Shown here piece after piece: positions 1 through 6,298 of a DNA stretch of 6,549 bases. A model generated the notes under the pieces. That model saw only the letters and a program-made list of their open reading frames with translations, had not been told where the DNA came from and did no database searches. The position numbers were made by a program, and so were the translations under genes. Source of the stretch: JBBTQE01 sp038065775. GTDB lineage: Bacteria; Patescibacteriota; Patescibacteriia; Magasanikbacterales; GWA2-37-8. The stretch spans positions 1-6,549 of the forward strand of contig JBBTQE010000071.1 of the NCBI GenBank assembly GCA_038065775.1. Direction: 5' to 3'. Each line of letters starts with the position of its first letter. Position 1 is the first letter of the stretch.

Positions 1-190
1 TGGCGCTTAAGACGGCTAATCGCGCGATTGGAGAAGATGTGTTTATGCCGACATTCCCATTCGCAGTAACCCGCAACATACTCGCGCCAGTGGAACTTGC
101 GATGTCTAAAACATCATTATTCCCGGCTGTGCCGACAACACTCAGTTTGACCGAAGGAGTTGATGTGCCAATGCCAATATCTCCATTCGC
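1..190 (-). repeat. GIGT module, C-terminal copy (continues beyond the edge)
   Basis: Residues 642-704 read IGIGTSTPSVKLSV, then VLDIASSTGASMLRV, then VGINTSSPIARLAVLSA, matching the copy at 1340-1522 in the same order. The DNA is also close: GCGCTTAAGAC and CGCGCGATTGGAGA occur near 3-35 and again near 1465-1498. The module is cut by the window edge, so more copies may follow. Confidence 0.78.
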
Positions 191-2113
191 CAGCACTTTT
201 AATATATTACTTTTTTGCGCGGAATCAATACTGAAAATTGAAGATGTCGCTCCCGTTGAAGAAGCGTAAACAGACAGCGCACCCTGCGACATTATTCCTC
301 CGGCTCCGACCATAAATGAGGTGCCGGCCATGATATTTCCTTGAGCGAATATGTCATTTCTTGATTGGATATTGCCGACCTCGGCGCTATGGGCGATGAG
401 CGAGGTAACTTCGGTGCCGGAGATATCTACGATGGAGATTGCGTTGCCGTTAGCAACATAGGCGTAGCGACCGGAGACAAAAACTGAAAACGGATTACTC
501 CCTACAGATACTGTGGTAATTTGAAACGGTGATGAAGAAGAAGAAATATCAACAATAGAAATATTTGAGTCGTTTCCATTAGCCACATAAGCGTAGCGGC
601 CCGAGACAAAAATTGAGTAAGGATTATTGCCTACAGAAGTAGTTGCGATTTGAATTGGAGCAGAAGGGTTGGATATGTCAACTACCGATATGCTATCAAG
701 ACCACTATTAGCAACATACGCATAACGGCCAGAGACATAAATTGAGTAAGGGCCATCGCCAACGGAAGTGGTGGCAACTTGAGTCGGAGCCAAAGGATTG
801 GATATGTCTACAACGGAAATAGTATTGCCGCTATAATTAGCCGTATACGCATAGCGGCCGGAGACATAGATTGACAATGGGTCTTGATCTACTGAAACCG
901 TGGCGATCTGAATTGGAGAAGTTGGATTTGAGATATCAACCACAGAGATATTGTCCGGCCCGGCATTGGCAGTATAAGCAAACTTGCCGGAAACATAAAC
1001 GGAGCGCGGGCTATTTCCCACAGATGTTGTGGCAATCTGAACTGGAGAAGCTGGATTTGAAATATCAACCACAGAAAGAACGCCTGGAGTTGTATTGTTG
1101 GCCACATAGGCATATTTTCCGGAAACATAAATTGATTGAGGGCCGACATCAACAGATGTGGTAGAAATTTGAATAGGTGAAGAAGGATTGGAAATATCCA
1201 CAACAGAAATGGTGTTTGAGGTAAAATTCGCTGTGTAAGCGTACTTACCTGAAACGAAAACTGATCGCGGAGCAAGTCCAACAGAAACGCTAGCGATTTG
1301 CGACAAAGTGGTGCCTGCTCTGGTTATATTAGAAATATTCCCAACCACATCAAGTTTTTCAGCCGGGGTGGTGGTGCCAATACCAACTCTTCCGCCAGCC
1401 GTAACACGCAACAAACTCCCGCCGGTGGATGAAGAAATATCAAAAACATTTGTGTCGCCGATAGCGCTTAAGACAGTAAGCCGCGCGATTGGAGATGAGG
1501 TGCCTATACCAACCCTGCCTCCCAAAGAAGCGAGCGTAGCGCCATACAAAACTGTGGTGGTGGAAATCGTTGTGCTATTGAAAGTAAAATTTCCGCTCGC
1601 GTCTGAAACCGGAATATATGTGGTGGTGGAATTTGTGGCCGTGCCGACTCCGTCTAAATATTTCGCGTTAAAGGCGTACGGCGCGGCCGTGAGGCGTTTG
1701 CGAGGAGTTAGGGTATCTGACCCGACCCTGACTTCAAGATAAACCGAGGCGTTATTTTGAAAAATAGTCGGATCTAAAGAATTAGTGCCGGTGTCGCCAA
1801 GGTTTATACTGAACAATCCTTGAGTCGGCGTGGTGCTGACAGATAATGGCGTCGCAACCGTGCCGCTCGCGGTGTACAAAATATTTCCACCTGACAAAGC
1901 ATCATACAAAATAAAATACATGCTCTGGGTGGTGGTAGCCAAAACATTACTAATAAGCAGTTTGCCTTGATAGGTTATAATCGCCGGCGGATTTGCGGCT
2001 TGAACACTTTTTGAATTGTAAAAATATACAAATGCAAAAAACAAAACCAGCCCAATTACAACAAAAATGGGGATTTTTCTTTTCTCTCCAATTGTTTTCC
2101 GGCGCTTCCGCAT
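1..2113 (-). CDS. Large secreted/surface protein with seven LVIVD propeller repeats and GIGT modules (C-terminus cut by window edge)
   Basis: The frame runs open from an ATG at 2113 to the left edge (704 codons, no stop), so the 3' end is missing. The start is fixed by an AAGGTGG ribosome site 7 nt upstream; the ATG 5 nt further up is out of frame. Residues 1-13 are very basic and 14-32 hydrophobic (IPIFVVIGLVLFFAFVYFY). A V-Q-A site near residue 39 suits signal peptidase I, so the protein is probably Sec-exported, or anchored if uncleaved. Residues about 44-155 form a domain starting ITYQGKL and ending LTPRKRLTAAPYAFNA, common at the N-terminus of large bacterial surface or fibre proteins. 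Residues 198-258 and 642-704 are GIGT modules. Residues 271-564 are seven LVIVD-type repeats. Serine and threonine are abundant and no catalytic motif is visible. An adhesion or cell-surface scaffold role is inferred. Such architectures are typical of Patescibacteria. Export and family are fairly sure; ligand and function are unknown. Confidence 0.88.
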   Translation of the reverse strand, partial: MRKRRKTIGEKRKIPIFVVIGLVLFFAFVYFYNSKSVQAANPPAIITYQGKLLISNVLATTTQSMYFILYDALSGGNILYTASGTVATPLSVSTTPTQGLFSINLGDTGTNSLDPTIFQNNASVYLEVRVGSDTLTPRKRLTAAPYAFNAKYLDGVGTATNSTTTYIPVSDASGNFTFNSTTISTTTVLYGATLASLGGRVGIGTSSPIARLTVLSAIGDTNVFDISSSTGGSLLRVTAGGRVGIGTTTPAEKLDVVGNISNITRAGTTLSQIASVSVGLAPRSVFVSGKYAYTANFTSNTISVVDISNPSSPIQISTTSVDVGPQSIYVSGKYAYVANNTTPGVLSVVDISNPASPVQIATTSVGNSPRSVYVSGKFAYTANAGPDNISVVDISNPTSPIQIATVSVDQDPLSIYVSGRYAYTANYSGNTISVVDISNPLAPTQVATTSVGDGPYSIYVSGRYAYVANSGLDSISVVDISNPSAPIQIATTSVGNNPYSIFVSGRYAYVANGNDSNISIVDISSSSSPFQITTVSVGSNPFSVFVSGRYAYVANGNAISIVDISGTEVTSLIAHSAEVGNIQSRNDIFAQGNIMAGTSFMVGAGGIMSQGALSVYASSTGATSSIFSIDSAQKSNILKVLANGDIGIGTSTPSVKLSVVGTAGNNDVLDIASSTGASMLRVTANGNVGINTSSPIARLAVLSA
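422..1303 (-). repeat. Seven tandem LVIVD repeats (predicted seven-bladed beta-propeller)
   Basis: Residues 271-564 of the surface protein consist of seven units of 42-44 residues with the pattern SVG..P.S[VI][YF]VSG[KR][YF]AY.AN......[IL]S[VI]VDISNP..P.QI.T. The VSG[KR][YF]AY core falls near 1245, 1115, 985, 855, 729, 600 and 472, a DNA period of about 126-130 bp. The pattern matches the LVIVD repeat family, whose members form beta-propellers. Seven is a closed propeller number, and 42 residues per blade is the usual size. The seventh unit lacks the NP..P.QI tail and passes into GTEVTS, so the domain ends there. Several adjacent units are very similar at DNA level, consistent with recent tandem duplication. 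Confidence 0.9.
1340..1522 (-). repeat. GIGT module, N-terminal copy
   Basis: Residues 198-258 of the surface protein contain two motifs, VGIGTSSPIARLTV and VGIGTTTPAEKLDV, separated by a segment reading VFDISSSTGGSLLRV. This GIGT..P..KL.V pattern is common in the stalks of phage tail fibres and large bacterial surface proteins. The same unit recurs after the propeller, at 1-190. Confidence 0.8.
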
Positions 2114-2120
2114 ATCATTT

Positions 2121-2150
2121 CCACCTTAATCGCAGAACATATATATTATA
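2121..2150 (-). promoter_or_regulatory. Promoter -10 and ribosome binding site of the surface protein gene
   Basis: Read on the minus strand, a perfect TATAAT lies at 2145-2150 and AAGGTGG at 2121-2127, 7 nt before the ATG at 2113. No good -35 hexamer is found at 16-18 bp spacing, and no TGn extension is present, so the promoter may be weak or depend on an activator. Transcription would start near 2138, giving a leader of about 25 nt. This is the only gene in the window with a clear Shine-Dalgarno sequence. Confidence 0.55.
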
Positions 2151-2184
2151 CTCCTCATTACGGTATTTCACTACTAACAAATAG

Positions 2185-2193
2185 TGTGGATAA
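2185..2193 (-). promoter_or_regulatory. Perfect DnaA-box 9-mer (TTATCCACA)
   Basis: The minus strand reads TTATCCACA, the strict bacterial DnaA-box consensus, about 35 bp upstream of the surface-gene -10. A one-mismatch copy (TAATCCACA) lies at 4940-4948. There is no cluster of boxes and no dnaA/dnaN neighbour, so this is not an origin call. It could be a DnaA regulatory site or chance. Confidence 0.25.
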
Positions 2194-2200
2194 GTCGTCA

Positions 2201-2232
2201 AAAAATAACCAACTAAGCGAGTGATTATTTTT
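2201..2232. terminator. A/T-only hairpin, weak bidirectional terminator candidate
   Basis: AAAAATAA at 2201-2208 and TTATTTTT at 2225-2232 are complementary, with a 16-nt loop. Either strand ends in a run of T. It lies about 80-110 bp downstream of the permease stop and upstream of the surface-gene promoter, so it could end ABC operon transcripts. The stem has no G-C pairs, so stability is doubtful. Confidence 0.3.
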
Positions 2233-2241
2233 GAGCGGGTT

Positions 2242-2283
2242 ATGTCCGCCACAGCGGACATCCCCGAGCCCTCGCGGGCGAGG
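2242..2283. repeat. Pair of GC-rich palindromes after the permease gene (REP-like)
   Basis: ATGTCCGC (2242-2249) and GCGGACAT (2254-2261) form a perfect 8-bp stem with a CACA loop. Immediately after it, CCTCG (2270-2274) and CGAGG (2279-2283) form a 5-bp stem with a CGGG loop. The block is far richer in G+C than the surrounding A/T-rich spacer. No T-run follows on the minus strand, so it is a poor intrinsic terminator by itself. It resembles a short interspersed palindromic element that protects or ends the ABC mRNA; whether it recurs in the genome cannot be seen here. Confidence 0.5.
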
Positions 2284-2310
2284 AAGGCGAAAAAATTATC
2301 AGGAGCGACT

Positions 2311-3510
2311 CTATTTGTATCTCAACGCCTCAAGCGGATCCATCCCGGCCGCTCTTCGCGCCGGGAATATTCCCGAAAAAAATCCGATTATAAACGACAG
2401 GCCGACTATCACAACCAAAAACCAGCCGGGATAAGAAAATAGATTCGTTTTTGCGCCTCCGAATCTCGCGGCCAAGCTATTCACTCCCCAATTGAAAAAT
2501 TGCCCGCCCATAAATCCAATAACCACCCCCATTAAACCTCCCAAAAAACCAATTATCACTGACTCTGACAAAAATAAGTTCTTCAAATTATGCTTGCTCG
2601 CCCCAAGCGCGCGCATAATACCGATCTCATTTGTTCTTTCCAACAATGTAACAGTCATGGTGTTAAACATGCCGATGGACGAAACAACCAAAGCGACCGC
2701 TCCAAATAAACCAAGCACAATCTGAACCACGCTGAATATTTTATTGGCCTGATCAATCGTTTCAGAAAGAGACTGCGTCTGAAAACCCTTGACCAAGACC
2801 ACGTCCTTAACTCCTTGTATATTTTTGGCATCATCAACCTTAACCTGAACTTGTTCAAAACGTTCAACTTTTACATTATTTAATAATTCTTGCAATGGAA
2901 AATAAATGTAACTGCTTTGGCCGTCCTCCACAACGCCTTTTATTTTAAATTTGCCGGGTATGTCCATTATTTCAAGCGTTGTCTGATCCTCAACTTTTTT
3001 GTTCAAAAAAATTTTTATTGCCAATTCTTTGCCAATCACACTGACTGGATCCTCTATCCCGAACAATTTAAGTACGGCTTCTGAAATCATAACGCTTCCG
3101 GTTTCGTCTTTGCCGTACAATTCACCAGCCACCGAAGCTACACCGGCATACGCAAAAAACGCCGAATCCACGGCCCTAATCTCAATTGTTCCGTTAATAT
3201 CATCAAGCGCCGCCTGACCCGTATAATTTGCCAATGGAGCCACATCGGTAACATGGGGTATTGATAAAAAATCACTCAATGCTTGCTTGTCAACGGTAAT
3301 TAAATCACTGCTGGGCGTAACCGATAAACTCAACATGGCTTGATTGAAAACGATCTTTTGCAAAACAACATTCTGCAAACCATAACCCAAAGACACCAAA
3401 AAAAGCACGGCGCCGATGCCAACGCTGATGCCCAAAACCGTCAGCCATGTTCTGGTCGGCCTGGTTCTAAACATTCTGGTTGATAATGAAAAAAGATCCG
3501 AAATACGCAT
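2311..3510 (-). CDS. MacB/FtsX-family ABC transporter permease
   Basis: This 399-residue protein is probably the membrane half of the transporter whose ATPase precedes it. Residues about 22-42 form TM1, and about 47-258 an extracytoplasmic MacB-type domain. TM2 (261-282), TM3 (316-339) and TM4 (363-383) make the FtsX core. Family hallmarks are LLERTNEIGIMRALGAS (289-305) between TM2 and TM3, and the closing FPARRAAGMDPLEALRYK. Size and one-plus-three topology match MacB/LolC-type permeases, which act as mechanotransmitters rather than substrate channels. I chose the ATG at 3510 (MRISDLF) over one 36 codons upstream, because that extension overlaps the ATPase gene and is a hydrophilic arginine-rich stretch unlike a transporter N-terminus. 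The start lies 8 bp after the ATPase stop, with no strong ribosome site, so translation is probably coupled. No membrane-fusion (MacA) or outer-membrane partner is in view. The substrate is unknown. Confidence 0.9.
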   Translation of the reverse strand: MRISDLFSLSTRMFRTRPTRTWLTVLGISVGIGAVLFLVSLGYGLQNVVLQKIVFNQAMLSLSVTPSSDLITVDKQALSDFLSIPHVTDVAPLANYTGQAALDDINGTIEIRAVDSAFFAYAGVASVAGELYGKDETGSVMISEAVLKLFGIEDPVSVIGKELAIKIFLNKKVEDQTTLEIMDIPGKFKIKGVVEDGQSSYIYFPLQELLNNVKVERFEQVQVKVDDAKNIQGVKDVVLVKGFQTQSLSETIDQANKIFSVVQIVLGLFGAVALVVSSIGMFNTMTVTLLERTNEIGIMRALGASKHNLKNLFLSESVIIGFLGGLMGVVIGFMGGQFFNWGVNSLAARFGGAKTNLFSYPGWFLVVIVGLSFIIGFFSGIFPARRAAGMDPLEALRYK

Positions 3511-3518
3511 ACACCAAA

Positions 3519-4817
3519 TTACACTGAATACATTTGCCCCAATATTATTTCCAGCTTCTCGGCCAGATGTTCGGCGGTCGCGACATTCAATCCGACCCCG
3601 CCTTCTTCCACCGGCCAATCCAAAAATTTATTAAATTCCTGAACCGAAGAAATTCCAAATACTCTATTGTGTATTACTTTTTCCAGTGTCTGAATTTGTT
3701 CCGGCGTCAAATGCCCCTTATAATCACTCAACAAAAACTTCCTCAAAATTTCCACCATCTTCATTTTTCCGTCATTTGTGTTATTCTTAACAACCTTCAA
3801 ACATTCACTAACCTCCCTCAACAGTTCGCTGACTTTCATCGTATAATTTATCGCCGTGGTTATGTATAGCCCCACGCCGCCTTCGCCATAAGACCTGTTC
3901 AACTCTTCAAAAAACCCATGTTCGCTCAATTTCCCGCTAAGTAAAAATTCCATGGCCTTCTCAAGCCGTTCTGTCTGATTAACCGTCATTTCTTCAATCA
4001 AATAATTGGTAAGGCTCCATGCTTTAAGTTGCGGGACATTCATGTAATCATGAACGCGCGCGAGTTTGGCCAGCTGGTTTGTCAATGTGAATTCCTCGCC
4101 CGTCTTGTCCTCGTCTTCAACCGTGCGCCTGTTCTTAACCACCCGCTCAATCTTCGCGTCCTTAAAAAAATAAATCCTGTCCGCGTATGGCAGATAACTG
4201 GGATCATGAGTAACAAGAATTACAGTTTTTCTGTCCCGGCGATTAATATCCTTCAATGTTTCCATTACGATTTTTGCCGATTCGCTGTCAAGATTCCCGA
4301 CCGGTTCATCGGCAAGAAGAACCGCCGGATCGTTTACCAACGCGCGGCAAATGGCGACTCTTTGCTGTTGCCCGCCGGAGAGATTTGAGGGAATATCTTT
4401 TGAACGAGTTTCAATTCCGAAACGTTTCAGAAGGATCATCGCTTTGTCTTCCCTCTCTTTTTTCGGAGAATTAATAAAAACCTGCGGCAGTGTGATATTT
4501 TCCAGCACATTCAATGAGTAGATCAGATTAAAATTCTGAAAAACTATGCCAAAATACTGCGAATCCATCTTGCTTTTTTGAGCTTCATTAAACGTCGAGC
4601 TGTCCTCTCCGTTGATGTACAACTTGCCATCACTTGGAGTCTGTAAGCCAAGGATTGTGTACAGCATTGTGGATTTCCCGCAACCGGATGGTCCATAAAA
4701 AATCAGATACTCTTCCGGAAAAACCTCAATATCAATACCATTCAAAGCTGTAAATTCATAGGCTTTCCCCCGGTTGTAAATTACCTTTATATTTTCCGCT
4801 TTTATAATAGGCTCCAT
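3519..4817 (-). CDS. MacB/LolD-type ABC transporter ATPase with a duplicated C-terminal extension
   Basis: This 432-residue cytoplasmic ATPase powers the permease encoded 8 bp downstream. The nucleotide-binding domain is complete: Walker A GPSGCGKST (42-50), Q-loop Q94 in GIVFQNFNL, signature LSGGQQQRV (146-154), Walker B VLLADEP (166-172) with E171, D-loop GNLD (174-177) and switch H204. The order and the NLDS sequence fit the MacB/LolD/FtsE subfamily. Those proteins usually end near residue 225-235; here about 200 residues follow. After a charged linker (229-245), two related units share LEK and EGGVGL motifs 93 residues apart. The extension is predicted helical and soluble, and its role is unknown. 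The ATG at 4817 is the first in frame after a TGA; no clear ribosome site precedes it. ATPase function is very sure; substrate is not known. Confidence 0.93.
   Translation of the reverse strand: MEPIIKAENIKVIYNRGKAYEFTALNGIDIEVFPEEYLIFYGPSGCGKSTMLYTILGLQTPSDGKLYINGEDSSTFNEAQKSKMDSQYFGIVFQNFNLIYSLNVLENITLPQVFINSPKKEREDKAMILLKRFGIETRSKDIPSNLSGGQQQRVAICRALVNDPAVLLADEPVGNLDSESAKIVMETLKDINRRDRKTVILVTHDPSYLPYADRIYFFKDAKIERVVKNRRTVEDEDKTGEEFTLTNQLAKLARVHDYMNVPQLKAWSLTNYLIEEMTVNQTERLEKAMEFLLSGKLSEHGFFEELNRSYGEGGVGLYITTAINYTMKVSELLREVSECLKVVKNNTNDGKMKMVEILRKFLLSDYKGHLTPEQIQTLEKVIHNRVFGISSVQEFNKFLDWPVEEGGVGLNVATAEHLAEKLEIILGQMYSV
3540..4013 (-). repeat. Internal protein duplication in the ATPase C-terminal extension
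   Basis: Unit A covers residues 269-333 (3819-4013) and unit B residues 358-426 (3540-3746). Shared positions are L..[YF]L[IL] at the start, LEK (285-287 and 378-380), a [FI]..G..S...F...L[ND] stretch, EGGVGL (312-317 and 405-410), then TA and K.E.[IL]L. Key motifs are offset by 93 residues. The copies are diverged at DNA level, so the duplication is old. No known domain comes to mind. Confidence 0.6.
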
Positions 4818-4846
4818 GGAAATATTTCAATCTTGAACCAAACGCA

Positions 4847-4877
4847 AAATTTCAAAAAAAATATCTTTTTGAAATTT
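4847..4877. other. 12-bp A/T-rich hairpin in the leader of the ABC operon
   Basis: AAATTTCAAAAA (4847-4858) and TTTTTGAAATTT (4866-4877) are perfectly complementary around a 7-nt loop. It sits between the predicted promoter (4891-4899) and the ATPase start at 4817, so it would be transcribed in the leader. On the minus strand the second arm ends in TTTT, so it could act as an attenuator, or as a weak terminator for read-through from the AbiE operon. There is no ligand-binding RNA consensus that I recognise. Confidence 0.5.
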
Positions 4878-4890
4878 CCTTCCTAAATAT

Positions 4891-4899
4891 AGTATACCA
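4891..4899 (-). promoter_or_regulatory. Extended -10 promoter of the ABC transporter operon
   Basis: The minus strand reads TGGTATACT, a TGn extension followed by TATACT (5 of 6 to consensus). No good -35 is seen at 17 bp, which an extended -10 can tolerate. Transcription would start near 4884, giving a leader of about 65 nt that includes the hairpin at 4847-4877. Confidence 0.5.
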
Positions 4900-4956
4900 C
4901 AAATCTGCAGAGTTGTTGTCTTTTTTGTTGGTAGGAAGGTGTGGATTAAAATCACT

Positions 4957-4979
4957 AGCGCCCCCTCTTTGGCAGCGCT
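4957..4979 (-). terminator. Hairpin at the end of the AbiE operon
   Basis: On the minus strand AGCGC and GCGCT pair around a partly paired interior (CC with GG, loop AAAGA). The hairpin begins at the last base of the abiEii stop codon. The bases after it, TAGTGATTTTAAT, hold only four T in a row, so termination would be inefficient. It separates the AbiE operon from the ABC promoter. Confidence 0.4.
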
Positions 4980-5683
4980 TATTTTTCGCTTTCTAACGCA
5001 AGCCGGAGCAAAAATATTACCTCTGTCCTAAGTTTCAACTTAACCCAAGTTTTCTGTTTTTTATCCAAGAGCTCGCCGATACCGGAAAGAATATTGCGAT
5101 TTGCCGTCTTCCCCAATAATTCAATATTCTTCTTCAAAAATTCTTTATATGCCATGCCGGCGCGACTTTCCACTATCTGTTTATTAACCGGCCAATTATC
5201 TTTTAAAAAGAAATAAACATCAAAAACATCTCGGTTGGTTTTGCCTATTCTCTCATACATGGCGCAAAGTTTGTGGGCCGCCATATCTTCCTTAACCATC
5301 ACTTTCATTGGAATACCGATGTACGACTTTATTTCATACTTAGAACCAAAATCTCTGCGATTTATTTCCACTTTTACATTTTGAGCCCCAACGATTTTCT
5401 CTTCATAAGAAAGCAAATAAAAAAAATTAAACCTTTTCATTTCGGCTTCTTTAAGTGTCCCGTAACTTTCCAAAATCTCTTTAACCCTTTTAAAAACTTG
5501 ATCCTCTTTCGTTTTGTCGAGCAAGTCAAAATCCAAGTCCACGGAAAAACGATTGAGACCGTAAAAAAGAAAAACGGCCGTTCCTCCCTTGAACCCGAGA
5601 AAGGGGCCGACGTTCGGATCGGTGAATATGTCCTTAAGGATTCTAATAAGAATATTTTTGTGTGTTGTTACATCTATTGTCAT
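4979..5683 (-). CDS. abiEii: AbiEii-type nucleotidyltransferase toxin
   Basis: This 234-residue protein matches the AbiEii/AbiGii nucleotidyltransferase family (DNA polymerase beta fold), toxins of the AbiE phage-abortive-infection and type IV toxin-antitoxin systems. Motif I is GFKGGTAV (30-37). Motif II is FSVDLDFDLL, with metal ligands D49 and D51. A third acidic residue is probably E106 in VKVEIN. The C-terminal motif KEDMAAHKLCAMYERIGKTN(R)D runs over 131-152 with H137-K138 and R151-D152. All catalytic positions I can identify are intact, so the enzyme looks active. Family members transfer nucleotides, probably to tRNA or another RNA; the target here is inferred only. At 234 residues it is shorter than the roughly 300-residue streptococcal AbiEii but normal for the wider family. 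It starts 5 bp after the antitoxin stop, without a visible ribosome site, so translational coupling is likely. Confidence 0.9.
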   Translation of the reverse strand: MTIDVTTHKNILIRILKDIFTDPNVGPFLGFKGGTAVFLFYGLNRFSVDLDFDLLDKTKEDQVFKRVKEILESYGTLKEAEMKRFNFFYLLSYEEKIVGAQNVKVEINRRDFGSKYEIKSYIGIPMKVMVKEDMAAHKLCAMYERIGKTNRDVFDVYFFLKDNWPVNKQIVESRAGMAYKEFLKKNIELLGKTANRNILSGIGELLDKKQKTWVKLKLRTEVIFLLRLALESEK

Positions 5684-5688
5684 AAATA

Positions 5689-6276
5689 TTATTGGTTTTG
5701 GTTAGATTCAAAATCTTTACGGCATTGATTAACTTTTTTGGCCATTCGTTTATTTTTATACATCGGCATAATAGAAAACACCTTGTCCCAATCCAAAGGC
5801 GACAAGTTGTCAAAGTGGTAATCTTTATTTAAATAGACAACATCCAAAAACGCTCTTTCTTTGGAAGCGATGGGATAATAACCCTTGTTTTCTATCCCGG
5901 AGTTGTTGTTGAGAATGTCGGTTTTTAATTTTTTGAAAGAAAAAATTTGCCCATCACAATTTATTTCTTTTGTTTGATAAGAAGCGACAAAAATTTGGCT
6001 ATAATGCTGGAATATGATTCCCGCTTCGGCTAAGACCGTTTCAAAACTTACATAAGCCGGAATAAATATCTTTGTTGCCAATTCAAGCTTGTTATAGTTT
6101 TTATCTTTGGCGTATAAACCCCTGCGTATTCCATACAGATGTCCATTTTTTATATAATAATGAATCCTGCGTCTCAAAAGAGCGGGCTTACTTTCTCCGG
6201 AAGCCAACAGTAACTCCTTAAAAGAAAAAACCGTATTATTGCTTTTTAGAATGCTTAGAATAACCGCTTTTTCCAT
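5689..6276 (-). CDS. abiEi: AbiEi-family antitoxin / winged-helix transcriptional regulator
   Basis: This 195-residue protein precedes the AbiEii toxin, the standard gene order of AbiE systems. Residues 1-57 form a winged helix-turn-helix: helix EKAVILSILKSNN, a recognition region around SGESKPALLRRRIHYYI, and a wing GHLYGIRRGLYAK. It continues into the family-typical A..[IV]....Y[VI]SF.[TS]... AEAGI stretch (66-87). The C-terminal domain (about 88-195) would neutralise the toxin. In studied AbiE systems the antitoxin does not bind the toxin stably (type IV behaviour) and represses its own promoter through the N-terminal domain. The ATG at 6276 lacks a clear ribosome site. A -35/-10 promoter (6329-6357) and direct repeats (6299-6317) lie just upstream, consistent with autoregulation. 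The last codons (SNQNQ) are followed after 5 bp by the toxin ATG. Confidence 0.87.
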   Translation of the reverse strand: MEKAVILSILKSNNTVFSFKELLLASGESKPALLRRRIHYYIKNGHLYGIRRGLYAKDKNYNKLELATKIFIPAYVSFETVLAEAGIIFQHYSQIFVASYQTKEINCDGQIFSFKKLKTDILNNNSGIENKGYYPIASKERAFLDVVYLNKDYHFDNLSPLDWDKVFSIMPMYKNKRMAKKVNQCRKDFESNQNQ

Positions 6277-6298
6277 ATATTTATGCTTTATGGATTAA

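Noticed and set aside
889..1281. Minus-strand 130-residue open frame rich in F, L and P with a periodic pattern
   Set aside because: It is an out-of-frame reading of the LVIVD repeats. Its periodicity comes from the repeats in the true frame, which has the signal peptide, ribosome site and recognisable motifs.
422..1303. CRISPR-like array suggested by regular repeats
   Set aside because: The period of about 129 bp, the divergence between units and the uninterrupted reading frame show a protein repeat, not short identical repeats with spacers.
1308..1742. Plus-strand 144-residue open frame
   Set aside because: It lies opposite the well-supported surface protein gene and shows only low-complexity P/V-rich sequence, as expected for an antisense shadow.
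2185..2232. Replication origin
   Set aside because: Only one perfect DnaA box is present, with no box cluster and no dnaA, dnaN or similar neighbour.
3511..3618. 36-residue N-terminal extension of the permease (ATG at 3618)
   Set aside because: It overlaps the 3' end of the ATPase gene in another frame, is arginine-rich and hydrophilic, and would precede the normal MacB N-terminus that begins at MRISDLF.
3534..3869. Plus-strand 111-residue open frame
   Set aside because: It is antisense to the ATPase C-terminal extension; the minus-strand frame has full ABC motifs and continuous coding.
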